A DNA stretch of 64,000 nucleotides from Litchfieldia alkalitelluris (GCF_002019645.1 NZ_KV917374.1:2802696-2866695); one strand, 5' to 3'. Positions 28,710 to 38,626 are shown, numbered from the stretch's first letter. Made by a program: numbers and translations. The notes: generated by a model from the sequence alone, not told the origin.

Positions 28710-30002
28710 TTGAAAACAACGATTTCAGAGGTACATAAATATGTTGAACAAGAGGTAACAATCGGAGCATGGTTAGCTAATAAAAGATCAAGTGGTAAAA
28801 TTGCGTTTTTACAACTCAGAGATGGGACAGGCTTTATTCAAGGAGTAGTTGTAAAAGCAGAAGTAGCTGAGGAAGTATTTACAAAGGCTAAATCAACTAC
28901 CCAAGAAACATCTTTATATGTTACAGGTACTGTTAAAACAGACGAAAGGTCACCATTTGGGTACGAATTAGCAATCACTAATATCGAAGTAATTCACGAA
29001 TCTGTAGATTATCCTATTACACCAAAAGAACATGGAACAGAGTTTTTAATGGATAATCGTCATTTATGGCTACGCTCGAAGAGACAGCATGCAGTGATGA
29101 AAATTAGAAATGAAATTATTAGGGCAACTTATGAATTCTTTAATGAAAATGGATTTACAAAGGTGGATCCACCTATTTTAACAGGAAGTGCCCCAGAAGG
29201 AACGTCAGAGCTATTTGCTACAAAATACTTTGATGAGGATGCATATCTATCTCAAAGTGGACAACTCTATATGGAGGCAGCTGCTATGGCTTTAGGTAAG
29301 GTATTTTCTTTTGGGCCAACTTTCCGTGCAGAAAAATCAAAAACGAGACGTCACTTAATTGAGTTTTGGATGATTGAGCCTGAAATGGCATTTTATGAGT
29401 TTGAAGATAACCTAAAAGTACAAGAAGATTATGTTTCATATATCGTTCAATCAGTTCTGAAAAATTGTTCTCTTGAATTGCATACCCTTGGAAGGGATAC
29501 AGAAAAACTCGAAAAAATTGTAGCTCCTTTCCCACGTATTTCATATGACGATGCAATTAAGTTTTTACACGATAAAGGCTTTACAGATATCACATGGGGA
29601 GATGACTTTGGAGCTCCACATGAAACTGCGATTGCTGAGAGTTATGATAAACCAGTATTCATTACGCATTATCCAACGGGTATAAAGCCGTTTTATATGC
29701 AGCCAGCGCCTGACCGTGATGATGTGGTGTTATGTGCAGACCTGATTGCACCAGAAGGATATGGTGAAATTATTGGAGGGTCTGAACGTATTCATGACCA
29801 TGAACTTCTTAAGCAACGTTTGCAAGAACACGGCTTAACAACAGAAGCTTATAAATGGTATGAAGAATTGCGACAGTATGGTTCTGTACCACATTCTGGA
29901 TTTGGTTTAGGACTTGAAAGAACAGTAGCCTGGATAAGTGGAGTCGAGCATGTAAGAGAAACTATTCCATTCCCACGTCTATTAAACCGCTTATACCCAT
30001 AA
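28710..30002 (+). CDS. asnS: Asparaginyl-tRNA synthetase
   Basis: A class IIb synthetase (430 residues) charging tRNA-Asn. It has an N-terminal OB-fold ([24 protein letters not shown]) and the class II motifs [15 protein letters not shown] (motif 2) and [12 protein letters not shown] (motif 3). The TTG at 28710 is seven bases after GGAGGG and gives the exact family length. It is a single-gene unit with its own promoter and terminator. Confidence 0.96.
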   Translation: MKTTISEVHKYVEQEVTIGAWLANKRSSGKIAFLQLRDGTGFIQGVVVKAEVAEEVFTKAKSTTQETSLYVTGTVKTDERSPFGYELAITNIEVIHESVDYPITPKEHGTEFLMDNRHLWLRSKRQHAVMKIRNEIIRATYEFFNENGFTKVDPPILTGSAPEGTSELFATKYFDEDAYLSQSGQLYMEAAAMALGKVFSFGPTFRAEKSKTRRHLIEFWMIEPEMAFYEFEDNLKVQEDYVSYIVQSVLKNCSLELHTLGRDTEKLEKIVAPFPRISYDDAIKFLHDKGFTDITWGDDFGAPHETAIAESYDKPVFITHYPTGIKPFYMQPAPDRDDVVLCADLIAPEGYGEIIGGSERIHDHELLKQRLQEHGLTTEAYKWYEELRQYGSVPHSGFGLGLERTVAWISGVEHVRETIPFPRLLNRLYP

Positions 30003-30011
30003 GAAACAACT

Positions 30012-30055
30012 AAAAGCTTGTAGAGAAAATTCTTTCTTTACAAGCTTTTGTCTTT
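30012..30055 (+). terminator. Terminator after asnS
   Basis: AAAAGCTTGTA (30012-30022) pairs with TACAAGCTTTT (30039-30049), and a T-rich stretch follows. Confidence 0.85.
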
Positions 30056-30296
30056 CTAAGCGTAAAGTTTTTTTCCGAAAAGATTTATTGTGGAAAATGT
30101 CTTAGATAATTCAAATACGTAATTTTAACAATTGAATCTTAATAGACCCAAAAACACAAATAGCAATAAAACACTCGTTTGTTTAAAGGCGTCTTTTACA
30201 GAAATAGACGTCTAGAAAATCATAAGTCAATGCCAATTATTCTTTCTTATCTGTCTAAGTTTTTCATGTTATACTTGGTTATGAGGTGTTAATTAA

Positions 30297-31004
30297 ATGA
30301 ATAAAGAAAAACTAGTCGAATGGTTTAAAGAAGGAAACGTATCAATTCCGAAATTGTTAATTGTTAATTATAAAGCATTAGGACTCAATGAAGATGATTT
30401 TATGCTCATCTTACAAATAATGGCTTCTCTTCAAGGTGGAAACTCCTTCCCAACTCCCACTGAATTATCAAATAGAATGACTTTTTCTGATACAAAATGT
30501 TCAGATCTTTTAAGAAGACTTATCCAAAGGGGTTTCTTAGAAATCATTGAGGAACGAGACGAACATGGTTTATTTTATGAAAAGTATTCCTTAAACCCAC
30601 TCTGGGATAAAATAGTCCAAATGTTATTATTTGAAGACCAAAGAAAAGAAGAAATAACTCTAAGAAATGAAGAAGCTGATTTATATTCTATCTTCGAAAA
30701 TGAATTTGGACGCCCACTTTCTCCTTTCGAATGTGAAACACTTGCAATGTGGTTAGATCAAGACCATCACGATCCTGTCATTATTAAAGGGGCTCTTCGT
30801 GAAGCGGTGATGTCGGGAAAAATAAACTTCAGGTATATTGACCGTATTTTATTCGAATGGAAGAAGAACGGTATAAAAACAATCGACCAAGCTCAAAAGC
30901 ATTCTCAAAAATTCCGTCAGCATCAACAAAAATCAAAACAACCTAACGATCAATCAGGTGAATATAAACGTACAATCCCATTTTATAATTGGTTAGAAAC
31001 ATAA
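30297..31004 (+). CDS. dnaD: DNA replication initiation protein DnaD
   Basis: DnaD remodels origin DNA and loads helicase with DnaB and DnaI. The 235 residues contain the N-terminal winged-helix DDBH1 domain (IPKLLIVNYKALGLNEDDFMLIL) and the C-terminal DDBH2 domain. The latter carries the FGRPLSPFE...LAMWLD pattern and the YIDRILFEWKKNGI motif. GAGGTG precedes the ATG. nth and ypoC follow, as in B. subtilis. Confidence 0.95.
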   Translation: MNKEKLVEWFKEGNVSIPKLLIVNYKALGLNEDDFMLILQIMASLQGGNSFPTPTELSNRMTFSDTKCSDLLRRLIQRGFLEIIEERDEHGLFYEKYSLNPLWDKIVQMLLFEDQRKEEITLRNEEADLYSIFENEFGRPLSPFECETLAMWLDQDHHDPVIIKGALREAVMSGKINFRYIDRILFEWKKNGIKTIDQAQKHSQKFRQHQQKSKQPNDQSGEYKRTIPFYNWLET

Positions 31005-31084
31005 TTAGTCTTTGTCACCTAATTTGCCCAACTGACAAAAAACGAAAAAATTTCAATTAAAAGAAACAATATAAAGGTGATCAT

Positions 31085-31750
31085 ATGTTAAATAAATCTC
31101 AAATTAGACTTTGTTTAGATAAAATGGGTGAAATGTACCCAGACGCACATTGTGAGTTAGTTCATAGTAATCCATTTGAACTTGTTATTGCGGTTTCATT
31201 ATCAGCTCAATGTACAGATGCATTAGTAAATAAGGTCACAAAATCTCTTTTTCAAAAATATAAAACGCCTGAGGACTACCTTGCTGTTTCACTCGAAGAA
31301 TTGCAGCAGGATATACGCTCAATTGGCTTATTTAGGAATAAAGCAAAGAATATAAAAAAACTGTGTCAAATGCTTATTGACGAATATGCTGGATTACTAC
31401 CAATGGACAGAGATGAACTTACAAAACTTCCGGGTGTTGGTAGAAAAACAGCTAATGTAGTTGTTTCTGTTGCTTTTGACATACCAGCAATAGCAGTAGA
31501 TACACATGTTGAAAGAGTAAGTAAGAGATTAGCTTTTTGTCGTTGGAAGGATTCGGTTCTTGAGGTTGAAAAGACACTAATGAGGAAAATTCCCGAAGAT
31601 GAATGGTCAGTAACTCACCATCGAATGATTTTCTTTGGTAGATACCATTGTAAAGCGCAAAATCCTCAATGTCGGATTTGTCCATTGCTGGATATATGTC
31701 GAGAAGGGAAGAAAAGGATGAAGGGAAGAGATATTGTTGAAGCCCAATGA
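31085..31750 (+). CDS. nth: Endonuclease III
   Basis: A DNA glycosylase/AP lyase for oxidised pyrimidines. The helix-hairpin-helix LPGVGRKTANVV carries the catalytic lysine, and VDTHVERVSKRL the catalytic aspartate. A [4Fe-4S] cluster is formed by the four cysteines of CKAQNPQCRICPLLDIC. Length is 221 residues. AAGGTGATC stands before the ATG. It overlaps the ypoC start by 17 bases. Confidence 0.96.
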   Translation: MLNKSQIRLCLDKMGEMYPDAHCELVHSNPFELVIAVSLSAQCTDALVNKVTKSLFQKYKTPEDYLAVSLEELQQDIRSIGLFRNKAKNIKKLCQMLIDEYAGLLPMDRDELTKLPGVGRKTANVVVSVAFDIPAIAVDTHVERVSKRLAFCRWKDSVLEVEKTLMRKIPEDEWSVTHHRMIFFGRYHCKAQNPQCRICPLLDICREGKKRMKGRDIVEAQ

Positions 31751-32288
31751 AAAGTTTGCTGTTCCTAGTTCATTTTATCACTCTTTATACTATGATAAAC
31801 AATCAATAATAAGTCTAGATTGTGAACTGAAGGAGCAACAAATTAAGAGGCTACTTAAGGAATTTCCTTTTATTTTTGATATACTTGAAGAGGTTGGTGA
31901 CAAGTTTCCTAAGCCATGGGAAGATAGAAATCAAATGATTCCTATCTTACTAGAAAGTTGGTCTGAAACAAGTGACATGCTTTCAAATTTGTTTAAACGT
32001 AGGGTGCGGAACGAAACAAGAGGACCTATGCTTCAGTCAATTAGTCTTTATATCCAATTTTTATATTGGGTGAACGAACAAGCTGTACCTGGCTTGCAGA
32101 ATATTGTTAGTGACATGTTAAAATTGGAATATACACCAATAAATATAGAGGAAAGAATGGCATTTATATTATCACGACCTGATTCATATCATGCATACAT
32201 TCAAGTTTCTCAGCTCTTTGAAGAGGGAAAAAAGTATTTTTATAAGCAAAATGCCGTATTAAAATATCAGAACATCGATCAACAATAA
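31734..32288 (+). CDS. ypoC: Conserved protein YpoC
   Basis: A 184-residue helical, soluble protein in the YpoC position after nth. It begins at one of two adjacent TTG codons (31734 or 31737), with AAGGGAAGAG upstream inside nth. There are no enzyme motifs, and the function is unknown. It ends at a bidirectional terminator shared with ponA. Confidence 0.8.
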   Translation: MLKPNEKFAVPSSFYHSLYYDKQSIISLDCELKEQQIKRLLKEFPFIFDILEEVGDKFPKPWEDRNQMIPILLESWSETSDMLSNLFKRRVRNETRGPMLQSISLYIQFLYWVNEQAVPGLQNIVSDMLKLEYTPINIEERMAFILSRPDSYHAYIQVSQLFEEGKKYFYKQNAVLKYQNIDQQ

Positions 32289-32296
32289 AGGAATAC

Positions 32297-32331
32297 AAAA
32301 AAGGTATCAGAATAATTCTGATACCTTTTTA
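32297..32331. terminator. Bidirectional terminator between ypoC and ponA
   Basis: A near-perfect 15-base inverted repeat (AAAAAGGTATCAGAA and its complement) around TAA serves both converging genes. Confidence 0.93.
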
Positions 32332-32338
32332 ACGTTCA

Positions 32339-34915
32339 CTATTCGTTGGACCCTTGATTATCACTGCCTTCACCAGTAGTATCTTCATCACCTGGTGGTG
32401 CTATTATATCTGGTAATCCATCCCCGTTACTATCACCATCGCCTGAATCTTCAGCATCCCCAGAGTCATCACCTTCACTATCGTCACCTTCACCTTCACT
32501 ATCGTCACCTTCATCTTCACCATCTGTAGGCGGGAGTTCAGGTACTTCTTCAAGTATTGCTGGTACTTCGATTTGTGTAGAGGCTGGTTCACTTCGGTTT
32601 TCTTCATTTTCATCACTAATTGCAATAACTTGATAGCGATATATTGCTTCAGGTATTGGTTCATTTATAATAACTGACAATTCCTTTGACGTTGAAATGA
32701 CTTTAAATGGACCTTCATCTATTGATTCTTTGACTTCAAAACTTACATTTTCTAACTTATCTTCTGGATATGACCACGTTAAACTAATCTGATTTGTTTC
32801 TTGATCATATGCAACATTCAAATTAGAAGGGACCGCTAATTTATTATATCGATCAGATTGACTAGTAGGTTCAGTTCCCTTGACAAAGTATTCAGTAACA
32901 ATTTGATCCTTTGGTGTATATTCACTAGGAAGTTTAGCTGGATTTGATCCACGCTCAACAGCAACTCTTACCACACTATTAGGGACTTCATAATCAGGTT
33001 TTTCCTCATCTTCTGTTAAAAATGTAATAAGATTCTTAAATAAATATTGTGATATTTTAGTTTCTCCGTCTCTGCCACTTAGCCATTTTTTGTTATCACT
33101 ATATCCAGTCCAAATTGCTACTGTATAGTTTGGAGTATAGCCAGTAAACCAGGCATCAGGAACGCCTCCAGGCGGTACCCCGTAATTCTGCTTTTCTTCT
33201 TGTGTATAGTTGGTTGTACCTGTTTTTCCCGCGATATGAAGTCCAGGGACATTGGCAGTAGTTCCCGTACCTCCAGAAACCATAACTGATTTCAGCACAT
33301 CGGTTACAATGAATGCAGTTGAATCCTTCATTGCTACTTCAGCTGAAGGGGCAGTGATTACTTCGGTGTCATCAGGATATACAACTTTTTTAACTGCATG
33401 TGGTTTTATATAATTCCCTTTATTTCCAAGTGCCCCGTAAGCTCCTGCCATTTGCAACGGAGAAATACCTTCACTTGTCCCACCAATAGAGTAGGCTTCA
33501 TTTATAGGCTCATCAAAAGGAATTCCGAGACTTACTGCAAATTGACGAGCTTTCTCTACTCCAACTGCTTGTAATGCTTTCAATGCAGGGATGTTACGAG
33601 AATCAGCAATAGCAGTTCTTAACGATATTTGCCCTCTATGTTTGTTATCATAGTTATTAATTGGTTTACCATCAGAATACGTATAAGGCTCGTCTACGAT
33701 TTGTTCGTAGGTTGACCAATTTAGGTATTCTACAGCAGGGGCATAATCTAAAATTGGTTTGATAGTAGAACCAGGTTGATTATTTGCTTCAAGAGCAAAA
33801 TTTCTACGTTTAGTTTCAGACTGGTGGCGTCCGCCTCCCAAAGCTAGAATTTCACCCGTTTTAGTATCTGTGAGGGCAATACCAGCTTGAAGCTCCTCGT
33901 TAGGAAAGACAACTGTTTCGTTTGATGTTAATAGTTCATCAATGTATTCTTGTGCATCTGGATCAAAGGAAGTATGAATAGTTAACCCAGCTGTATAAAC
34001 GTCAATATCACCAAGCTCCGCAATCTCTATTTTAACTTGGTCTAAGAAAGCTTCTATTGGTTGTGCTTCTGGCTGTGAGTCAACAATTGTATCTTCTACT
34101 GCTACTAATTTAGATTCAGCTGCTTGTTCACTTGTGATAAATCCATGGTTAACCATTTGGTTTAAGACCACATTTCTTCGATTTTCGGCACCCTCAGGAT
34201 TTGTAAACGGATTATGAATTCCTGGGTTTTGCCCAAGTCCAGCAATTAAAGCAGCTTCATGAAGCTCTAGTTCAGATAGACTTTTGCCGAAATAAATTTC
34301 AGCTGCCTTGGCAACACCATGTGTGTTACCAACACCGTAGTAAATTTTATTAAGGTACATTTCTAAGATTTGATCTTTAGAGTATTTATTTTCAAGTTGG
34401 AAAGCAAGCCACAATTCTTGAGCTTTTCGTTTTAATTTTTTTTCAGGACTTAAAAACGAATTCTTAATTACTTGTTGTGAAATTGTGCTAGCACCTTCAG
34501 CTCCAAAGCCTTCTTGAAAGTTTGCAATCACTGCACCGAAGAGACGAATCACATCCAAACCATGATGTTCATAGAATCTAGCATCTTCAATCGCGATTAC
34601 AGCATTTTTTAAATCTTCTGGTATTTTATCAATTGAAACATAGGTCCTTTTTTCCACACCAAATTCAAAAATTTTATCTCCATTTTTATCTAACACTTTT
34701 GATGAAATAGGATCTTTTAATAGTGCTTCATCTAATGGCGGGGCATCCTTGGCCATCACATAAAATGTAGTTGCACCAGCTAACATGGCAATAATTCCAA
34801 TTGCAAATAAGACAATTAAAATTCTCTTTACAACCCCAGCTTTACTTTTCTTTCGTTTTTTACTTTTATTTGTAGCAACTCTGCGTTCTTCACGGCTACG
34901 ATATTTTTCAGACAT
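32339..34915 (-). CDS. ponA: Penicillin-binding protein 1A/1B
   Basis: A class A PBP that polymerises and cross-links peptidoglycan. A basic cytoplasmic tail and membrane helix come first. The GT51 transglycosylase domain follows, with EDARFYEHHGLD and GASTISQQVIKN. The transpeptidase domain has the SxxK motif in QPGSTIKPILDY, an SRN motif in ADSRNIP and KTGTT. A fibronectin type III domain is followed by an acidic D/S/G/E-rich tail ending in DSNGDGLPD. The second of two ATG codons is better spaced from AGGAAAG. recU is 25 bases upstream in the same operon. Confidence 0.96.
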   Translation of the reverse strand: MSEKYRSREERRVATNKSKKRKKSKAGVVKRILIVLFAIGIIAMLAGATTFYVMAKDAPPLDEALLKDPISSKVLDKNGDKIFEFGVEKRTYVSIDKIPEDLKNAVIAIEDARFYEHHGLDVIRLFGAVIANFQEGFGAEGASTISQQVIKNSFLSPEKKLKRKAQELWLAFQLENKYSKDQILEMYLNKIYYGVGNTHGVAKAAEIYFGKSLSELELHEAALIAGLGQNPGIHNPFTNPEGAENRRNVVLNQMVNHGFITSEQAAESKLVAVEDTIVDSQPEAQPIEAFLDQVKIEIAELGDIDVYTAGLTIHTSFDPDAQEYIDELLTSNETVVFPNEELQAGIALTDTKTGEILALGGGRHQSETKRRNFALEANNQPGSTIKPILDYAPAVEYLNWSTYEQIVDEPYTYSDGKPINNYDNKHRGQISLRTAIADSRNIPALKALQAVGVEKARQFAVSLGIPFDEPINEAYSIGGTSEGISPLQMAGAYGALGNKGNYIKPHAVKKVVYPDDTEVITAPSAEVAMKDSTAFIVTDVLKSVMVSGGTGTTANVPGLHIAGKTGTTNYTQEEKQNYGVPPGGVPDAWFTGYTPNYTVAIWTGYSDNKKWLSGRDGETKISQYLFKNLITFLTEDEEKPDYEVPNSVVRVAVERGSNPAKLPSEYTPKDQIVTEYFVKGTEPTSQSDRYNKLAVPSNLNVAYDQETNQISLTWSYPEDKLENVSFEVKESIDEGPFKVISTSKELSVIINEPIPEAIYRYQVIAISDENEENRSEPASTQIEVPAILEEVPELPPTDGEDEGDDSEGEGDDSEGDDSGDAEDSGDGDSNGDGLPDIIAPPGDEDTTGEGSDNQGSNE

Positions 34916-34940
34916 CATCTTTCCTGCCTTTCAATAGCTT

Positions 34941-35540
34941 CTAAAAATATAGTTTATCAATTACTTTCAGATAGTCAATTCTTGGGTGATATCCAAGGGG
35001 TATTTTATGACCTTCTTGTTCAATTTCTTCCTTTTTTATAGATCTTCTTCCTCCTGATAAATGTCTTTTCCAATAGGAAAGAAGAAAACTTGCATCAAGA
35101 TAAAAGATTTCATTAGTGCTTGAAAATCTTAATAACACAAAGCATATACCCTTTTGTTGTAGAACATCTCTCATATGGTTTATTTGATGTTCATGAAAAT
35201 TCTGTAAAGGGAATGAGGTTTTATTTCTAGTTTCTTTTGCTTCAAAGTCAATATATTTACCATTATAAATTCCATTATAGTCAGTGGTCGAAGCTTGTTT
35301 AAAATAAGCTTCTTTTATCACTGCAGCACTTCTTTTTGGGTAACTAACATTAACAATTTGCACTGGAGTTGGTTTTTTATGTATAACAGCCAGTTGATTG
35401 TTTAAGTAATATAGGTTCGTTTCATTAATGTCTTCCTCTAAAGTCATCCCTCGGTTGCTATACAATGGTTTCTTTACATAAGGTGAATGGGTACTTTCCT
35501 TTGGTTGAAAGACTTTTCCATTTGGATAGCGAAAATTCAT
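34941..35540 (-). CDS. recU: Holliday junction resolvase RecU
   Basis: RecU cuts Holliday junctions in recombination and chromosome segregation. The nuclease motifs [17 protein letters not shown] and the bridging loop residues of the type II restriction-like fold are present. Length is 199 residues. AGGAGGAGAT precedes the ATG. The recU-ponA pairing is conserved in Bacillus. Confidence 0.95.
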   Translation of the reverse strand: MNFRYPNGKVFQPKESTHSPYVKKPLYSNRGMTLEEDINETNLYYLNNQLAVIHKKPTPVQIVNVSYPKRSAAVIKEAYFKQASTTDYNGIYNGKYIDFEAKETRNKTSFPLQNFHEHQINHMRDVLQQKGICFVLLRFSSTNEIFYLDASFLLSYWKRHLSGGRRSIKKEEIEQEGHKIPLGYHPRIDYLKVIDKLYF

Positions 35541-35898
35541 TAAATATCTCCTCCTAAAAAACCTATTATCTATAATAGCAGAAAATAGCTGTAATAGGTG
35601 GAATTACATTTTACTATTGGATGTTTTCGCAAACTTTGTTCCTTTAAAAGGTCTTTTACATTGACTATGAACTAAGTAGAGTGACAACATTTCTTCTTAG
35701 ACGGGAAATGAAATCCTGAAAAAATGCTGTTATTTAATTTTAATTACATTAATAGCAACAATCTTTCAGAAAAGAGCCTACTAATTAGACGAAACCCTTT
35801 TAGATAAGTTACATATAGGATGTTTCTTAGGATGAATACATGAATCAAATGTTTTTGTTCAAGATAAGGTTAGAGATGAAAAGAGAAGGAGCGAGAAT
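35541..35898. other. Divergent intergenic region between recU and yppC
   Basis: This 358-base gap separates diverging genes. It holds a small inverted repeat CTATTA/TAATAG near the recU end and AT-rich DNA. I see no convincing reading frame, terminator or strong promoter match. Confidence 0.5.
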
Positions 35899-36918
35899 GT
35901 GAGAGATAAGCTTTTTAAGAAAAATCTAAGATTTGTTCAAAAGAGGCGAAGGGCAAAAACTTTTTCCTCTAACGAATTAGAGTTAATAGAACATATAAAT
36001 CAAGAAACTGAAAGATTTAATATGGATAATATCTCAAGAACAAAAGCATATCTTCAATACTACAATCGAAATAAGGAAATACCTTGGTCATTTCTTGCAA
36101 GTATGGTATCTAGAAACGCAGGATGGAATATGACTGACCTTGAAGGTAACTGGTTATCTAAGGCTTTAAATGATGATTATCGGAACCTGTTATTTATGAC
36201 ATTTGAGAGAGCAAACTGGCTAATATTTTCAGATGCATATCCTCAACTATTGTTATATGAATGGTCCAAAAAGCTTGGTAAGTCATTAATGGGCTTAGCA
36301 TCAGCTTTTTCGGTATCAGTCTTTATAGAAACGGAATGGGAAGTATTTCTTGATTTAAAAGCTGAAAAACGTTTAATGATGTCTCAAATAATAAATGAAC
36401 AAAATGTTATCCAAAAACCAGTAATAGAAAATGCGTTTTATAAAAAAAATGTGTTTACTTCAGGAATTTACAGATTGCAGGACTGGTTACATTTTAGCTC
36501 TGTTATCTTTCCTACAAAGAAAGGCGAACTCTATGGTTTCTCAGTACATGATTTTAGTGAGTTATCAAGAAGAATAGATTTAGGAGCAAAGTTAGCTGAA
36601 TTGTTATTTCACCCCAATTATTTTGCTCACTTTTATAAATTTTCTGCTGATAATGAACATACAGGCTCTCGCTATGATTACGAAAAATTTCTCAAACCAC
36701 CAAGAGCAAGAAGTACACCTTACCTGAGATTAATATACCCCGTGATCACTCATGCTAAGGAACCTCTAACAGATTGGTTTACAGGTAGAAATACAAAAAA
36801 AAGATGGTACAAACCAGTTGCTTTGCCAAAATTAGACCAATATCTGATTACTGAATGGTATGAAAAAAAGCAGAAACAGCTTCATATTGGAATCGCTATT
36901 GAACAATTATTAAAATAA
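35899..36918 (+). CDS. yppC: DUF2515 protein YppC
   Basis: A 339-residue protein of the YppC/DUF2515 family. The characteristic N-terminal stretch is TKAYLQYYNRNKEIPWSFLASMVSRNAGWNMTDL. Its GTG start is seven bases after AAGGAG. There is no signal peptide; several aromatic-rich helices suggest membrane contact but not a clear span. The function is unknown. Position after recU (divergent) and before sspM matches B. subtilis. Confidence 0.85.
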   Translation: MRDKLFKKNLRFVQKRRRAKTFSSNELELIEHINQETERFNMDNISRTKAYLQYYNRNKEIPWSFLASMVSRNAGWNMTDLEGNWLSKALNDDYRNLLFMTFERANWLIFSDAYPQLLLYEWSKKLGKSLMGLASAFSVSVFIETEWEVFLDLKAEKRLMMSQIINEQNVIQKPVIENAFYKKNVFTSGIYRLQDWLHFSSVIFPTKKGELYGFSVHDFSELSRRIDLGAKLAELLFHPNYFAHFYKFSADNEHTGSRYDYEKFLKPPRARSTPYLRLIYPVITHAKEPLTDWFTGRNTKKRWYKPVALPKLDQYLITEWYEKKQKQLHIGIAIEQLLK

Positions 36919-36927
36919 GTCGGAAAA

Positions 36928-36970
36928 GAAAAGAGCTAACCCGAAGGAATTAAACCTTAAGGTTAGCCTT
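36928..36970. terminator. Bidirectional terminator between yppC and sspM
   Basis: GCTAACC (36935-36941) and GGTTAGC (36961-36967), with an inner AAGG/CCTT pair, form the stem. The minus strand continues into TCTTTTCTTTT. Confidence 0.7.
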
Positions 36971-36981
36971 GATTATCTTAT

Positions 36982-37086
36982 TTAAGTTGACGGACGGTTA
37001 GGCCCATCTAATTTTTTATCTCCATATCCTGGTGCAGTTTCTTCTTCACGTCTAGGTTGTTTTTTCTTGTTTTCTTTCTTAGCCAT
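36982..37086 (-). CDS. sspM: Small acid-soluble spore protein M
   Basis: A 34-residue basic protein starting MAKKENKKKQPRR and ending KKLDGPNRPST. That ending is almost the same as the end of B. subtilis SspM. AGGAGGTG is seven bases before the ATG. It is expected to be made in the forespore late in sporulation. Location between yppC and yppD is as in B. subtilis. Confidence 0.85.
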   Translation of the reverse strand: MAKKENKKKQPRREEETAPGYGDKKLDGPNRPST

Positions 37087-37365
37087 TGATTAACACCTCC
37101 TAGAAATAGTGTAAACATACTAACGTTTTTCATTCTGAAAAAGGTCATTTTCAATACAGTGTTTACTTCTTTTGTTCAAAAATAATTTAGGTGTTCACCT
37201 TTGAACTATGTATGAAAAAGATATGAAAAGTACTGTCGAATCACGCTGTGAATAGCGTTTTTTCACTTTCTTTGACGAATGAGAACTAGTTTTGTCAATG
37301 GTGAAGGGAGTACAAATAATTTCTAGAATAAGTATATAAACTTATTGAAACGGGAGGGATTAGAT

Positions 37366-37623
37366 TTGGAATCGCTTGTTACAACAAATCATGTTATTGA
37401 AGAAATTGATAGTATATTAAGAGTAACAGTTAAGATAGAGCAGCAATTATCGATTTATACTAATGAGGCAATTAATCACGTAACAGAATCCTATTTACAA
37501 GAAATGAATGAGTTGTCACATCAATTGCGAAAGATTGATGGTGTTTTAAACGAAACAACGCACGAAAAAATTTATGCAAGGAAAAACAACTCCAATAGGC
37601 TTATTTATAAATTAAGTTATTAA
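37366..37623 (+). CDS. yppD: Small conserved protein YppD
   Basis: An 85-residue helical protein in the yppD position. The TTG at 37366 follows GGGAGGGA by six bases; a longer frame to 37345 would cover that site. The sequence has heptad-like spacing (IEEIDSILRVTVKIEQQL) and no enzyme motif. The function is unknown. It precedes yppE by 46 bases. Confidence 0.72.
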   Translation: MESLVTTNHVIEEIDSILRVTVKIEQQLSIYTNEAINHVTESYLQEMNELSHQLRKIDGVLNETTHEKIYARKNNSNRLIYKLSY

Positions 37624-37669
37624 AATACATTCATTTCTGCTATCATAGGAAACTAGAGGTGAAGCAGAT

Positions 37670-38017
37670 ATGGAAAAAAAGCTTATAGACTATACAACTC
37701 AGTTAATAGAGTATTGTGACATTTCTTATCAACGTTTATTTGAGTTAATTGAAAATGACCAAATTCAATATGAATTTTTTAATGATGTTAAGCCATTTGC
37801 TGATAAAGTGAAGAAAGTGGCAGATGATTGGAAGGCAGAGGCCATGGATTGGGTTGGTAAGGAGAAACCAAAATATTTACACACTATGCAAATAGAGACT
37901 ACCTATGATCATTTACTATCTCTGTCAATCAGTTGTTTTTACCGCGATACTAAGATTAAAAGATTTAAGGACACTTATCAATCAATTCATTACGTTTTAA
38001 ATCAAATTATTAAATAA
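37670..38017 (+). CDS. yppE: DUF1798 protein YppE
   Basis: A 115-residue all-helical protein of the YppE/DUF1798 family with the motif WKAEAMDWVGKEKPKYLH. AGAGGTGAAG precedes the ATG. No known activity. It ends at the terminator it shares with yppF. Confidence 0.87.
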   Translation: MEKKLIDYTTQLIEYCDISYQRLFELIENDQIQYEFFNDVKPFADKVKKVADDWKAEAMDWVGKEKPKYLHTMQIETTYDHLLSLSISCFYRDTKIKRFKDTYQSIHYVLNQIIK

Positions 38018-38070
38018 AAAGTCTGACTAAATGTACCCCTAAGCAGGGTGTATTAGTCAGACTTTTATTT
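38016..38070. terminator. Bidirectional terminator between yppE and yppF
   Basis: AAAAGTCTGACTAA pairs with TTAGTCAGACTTTT across a loop that contains a further ACCC/GGGT pair. Confidence 0.9.
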
Positions 38071-38098
38071 TGATTAGTTTGGTCTTAGGAAGCTGAAC

Positions 38099-38302
38099 TT
38101 ATAGTTCAACAACATCTTCAAATGCGTAGAGAGGTTTACTAGCTCCATCATTCTCTAATTGACGAATGACATTTCTGTAGTCCAAAATGGAAAGATTTCC
38201 ACTAAGGTATTGCTGTCGTGCAAAATCCAACAATTCATTATTGTCCATTGGCTCGTAAGTTTTAACTGCGATAAAGGTATTACGTAATTCCTGGATAAGC
38301 AT
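38099..38302 (-). CDS. yppF: Small conserved protein YppF
   Basis: A 67-residue protein of the YppF family, with the segment NNELLDFARQQYLSGNLSILDYRNVIRQLE. AAGGGAGG precedes the ATG. It is transcribed against yppE and away from yppG. No function is known. Confidence 0.83.
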   Translation of the reverse strand: MLIQELRNTFIAVKTYEPMDNNELLDFARQQYLSGNLSILDYRNVIRQLENDGASKPLYAFEDVVEL

Positions 38303-38379
38303 AATAAAACCTCCCTTATTTGTCTTACTAAAATCGTACCATGAATTATTAAATTTTACGGTTTTTGAAAAATTTTAAC

Positions 38380-38560
38380 TTCCGACAGATTGTGACATAT
38401 CTCGGCAACTTTTCCTTTCTGCCAAGTTTAGTCTTTAAAATTACAACGGAATTTTGGCGCCCTAGTTTCTGTGCCCAACAGCTCGGTCAAAAAAGCCAAT
38501 TACCGCAAAAAAGGTCTACTACTCTTAGACCGGTTGCCGATAGGCGGGTGCCCTGCGATT
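38380..38560. ncRNA. Candidate structured RNA between yppF and yppG
   Basis: This 180-base block is clearly richer in G+C than its flanks and packed with short hairpins. They are CCGACAGAT/ATCTCGG (38382-38405), GGCA/TGCC (38404-38423), GGCGC/GTGCC (38456-38475), GGTCTA/TAGACC (38513-38531) and GCC-GATA-GGC (38536-38545). One open frame crosses it (38365-38595, plus) but lacks a ribosome site and looks accidental. I recognise no Rfam family, and the strand is undecided. An old transferred DNA scrap is the main alternative. Confidence 0.4.
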
Positions 38561-38565
38561 TTCAT

Positions 38566-38594
38566 ACACCTTTTCTGGGTGAATGCATATTCTA
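38566..38594 (+). promoter_or_regulatory. Sigma-K-like promoter for yppG
   Basis: ACACC (38566-38570) and CATATTCTA (38586-38594) fit the mother-cell sigma-K pattern (-35 AC, -10 CATANNNTA) with a 15-base spacer. They lie 32 bases before the yppG start. Confidence 0.5.
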
Positions 38595-38626
38595 ATGATA
38601 TATATTGACCTGGAGGTGTGTTGTTT

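Noticed and set aside
38365-38595. 76-codon plus-strand frame between yppF and yppG
   Set aside because: No ribosome site, improbable composition, and it overlaps both the hairpin cluster and the sigma-K-like promoter of yppG.
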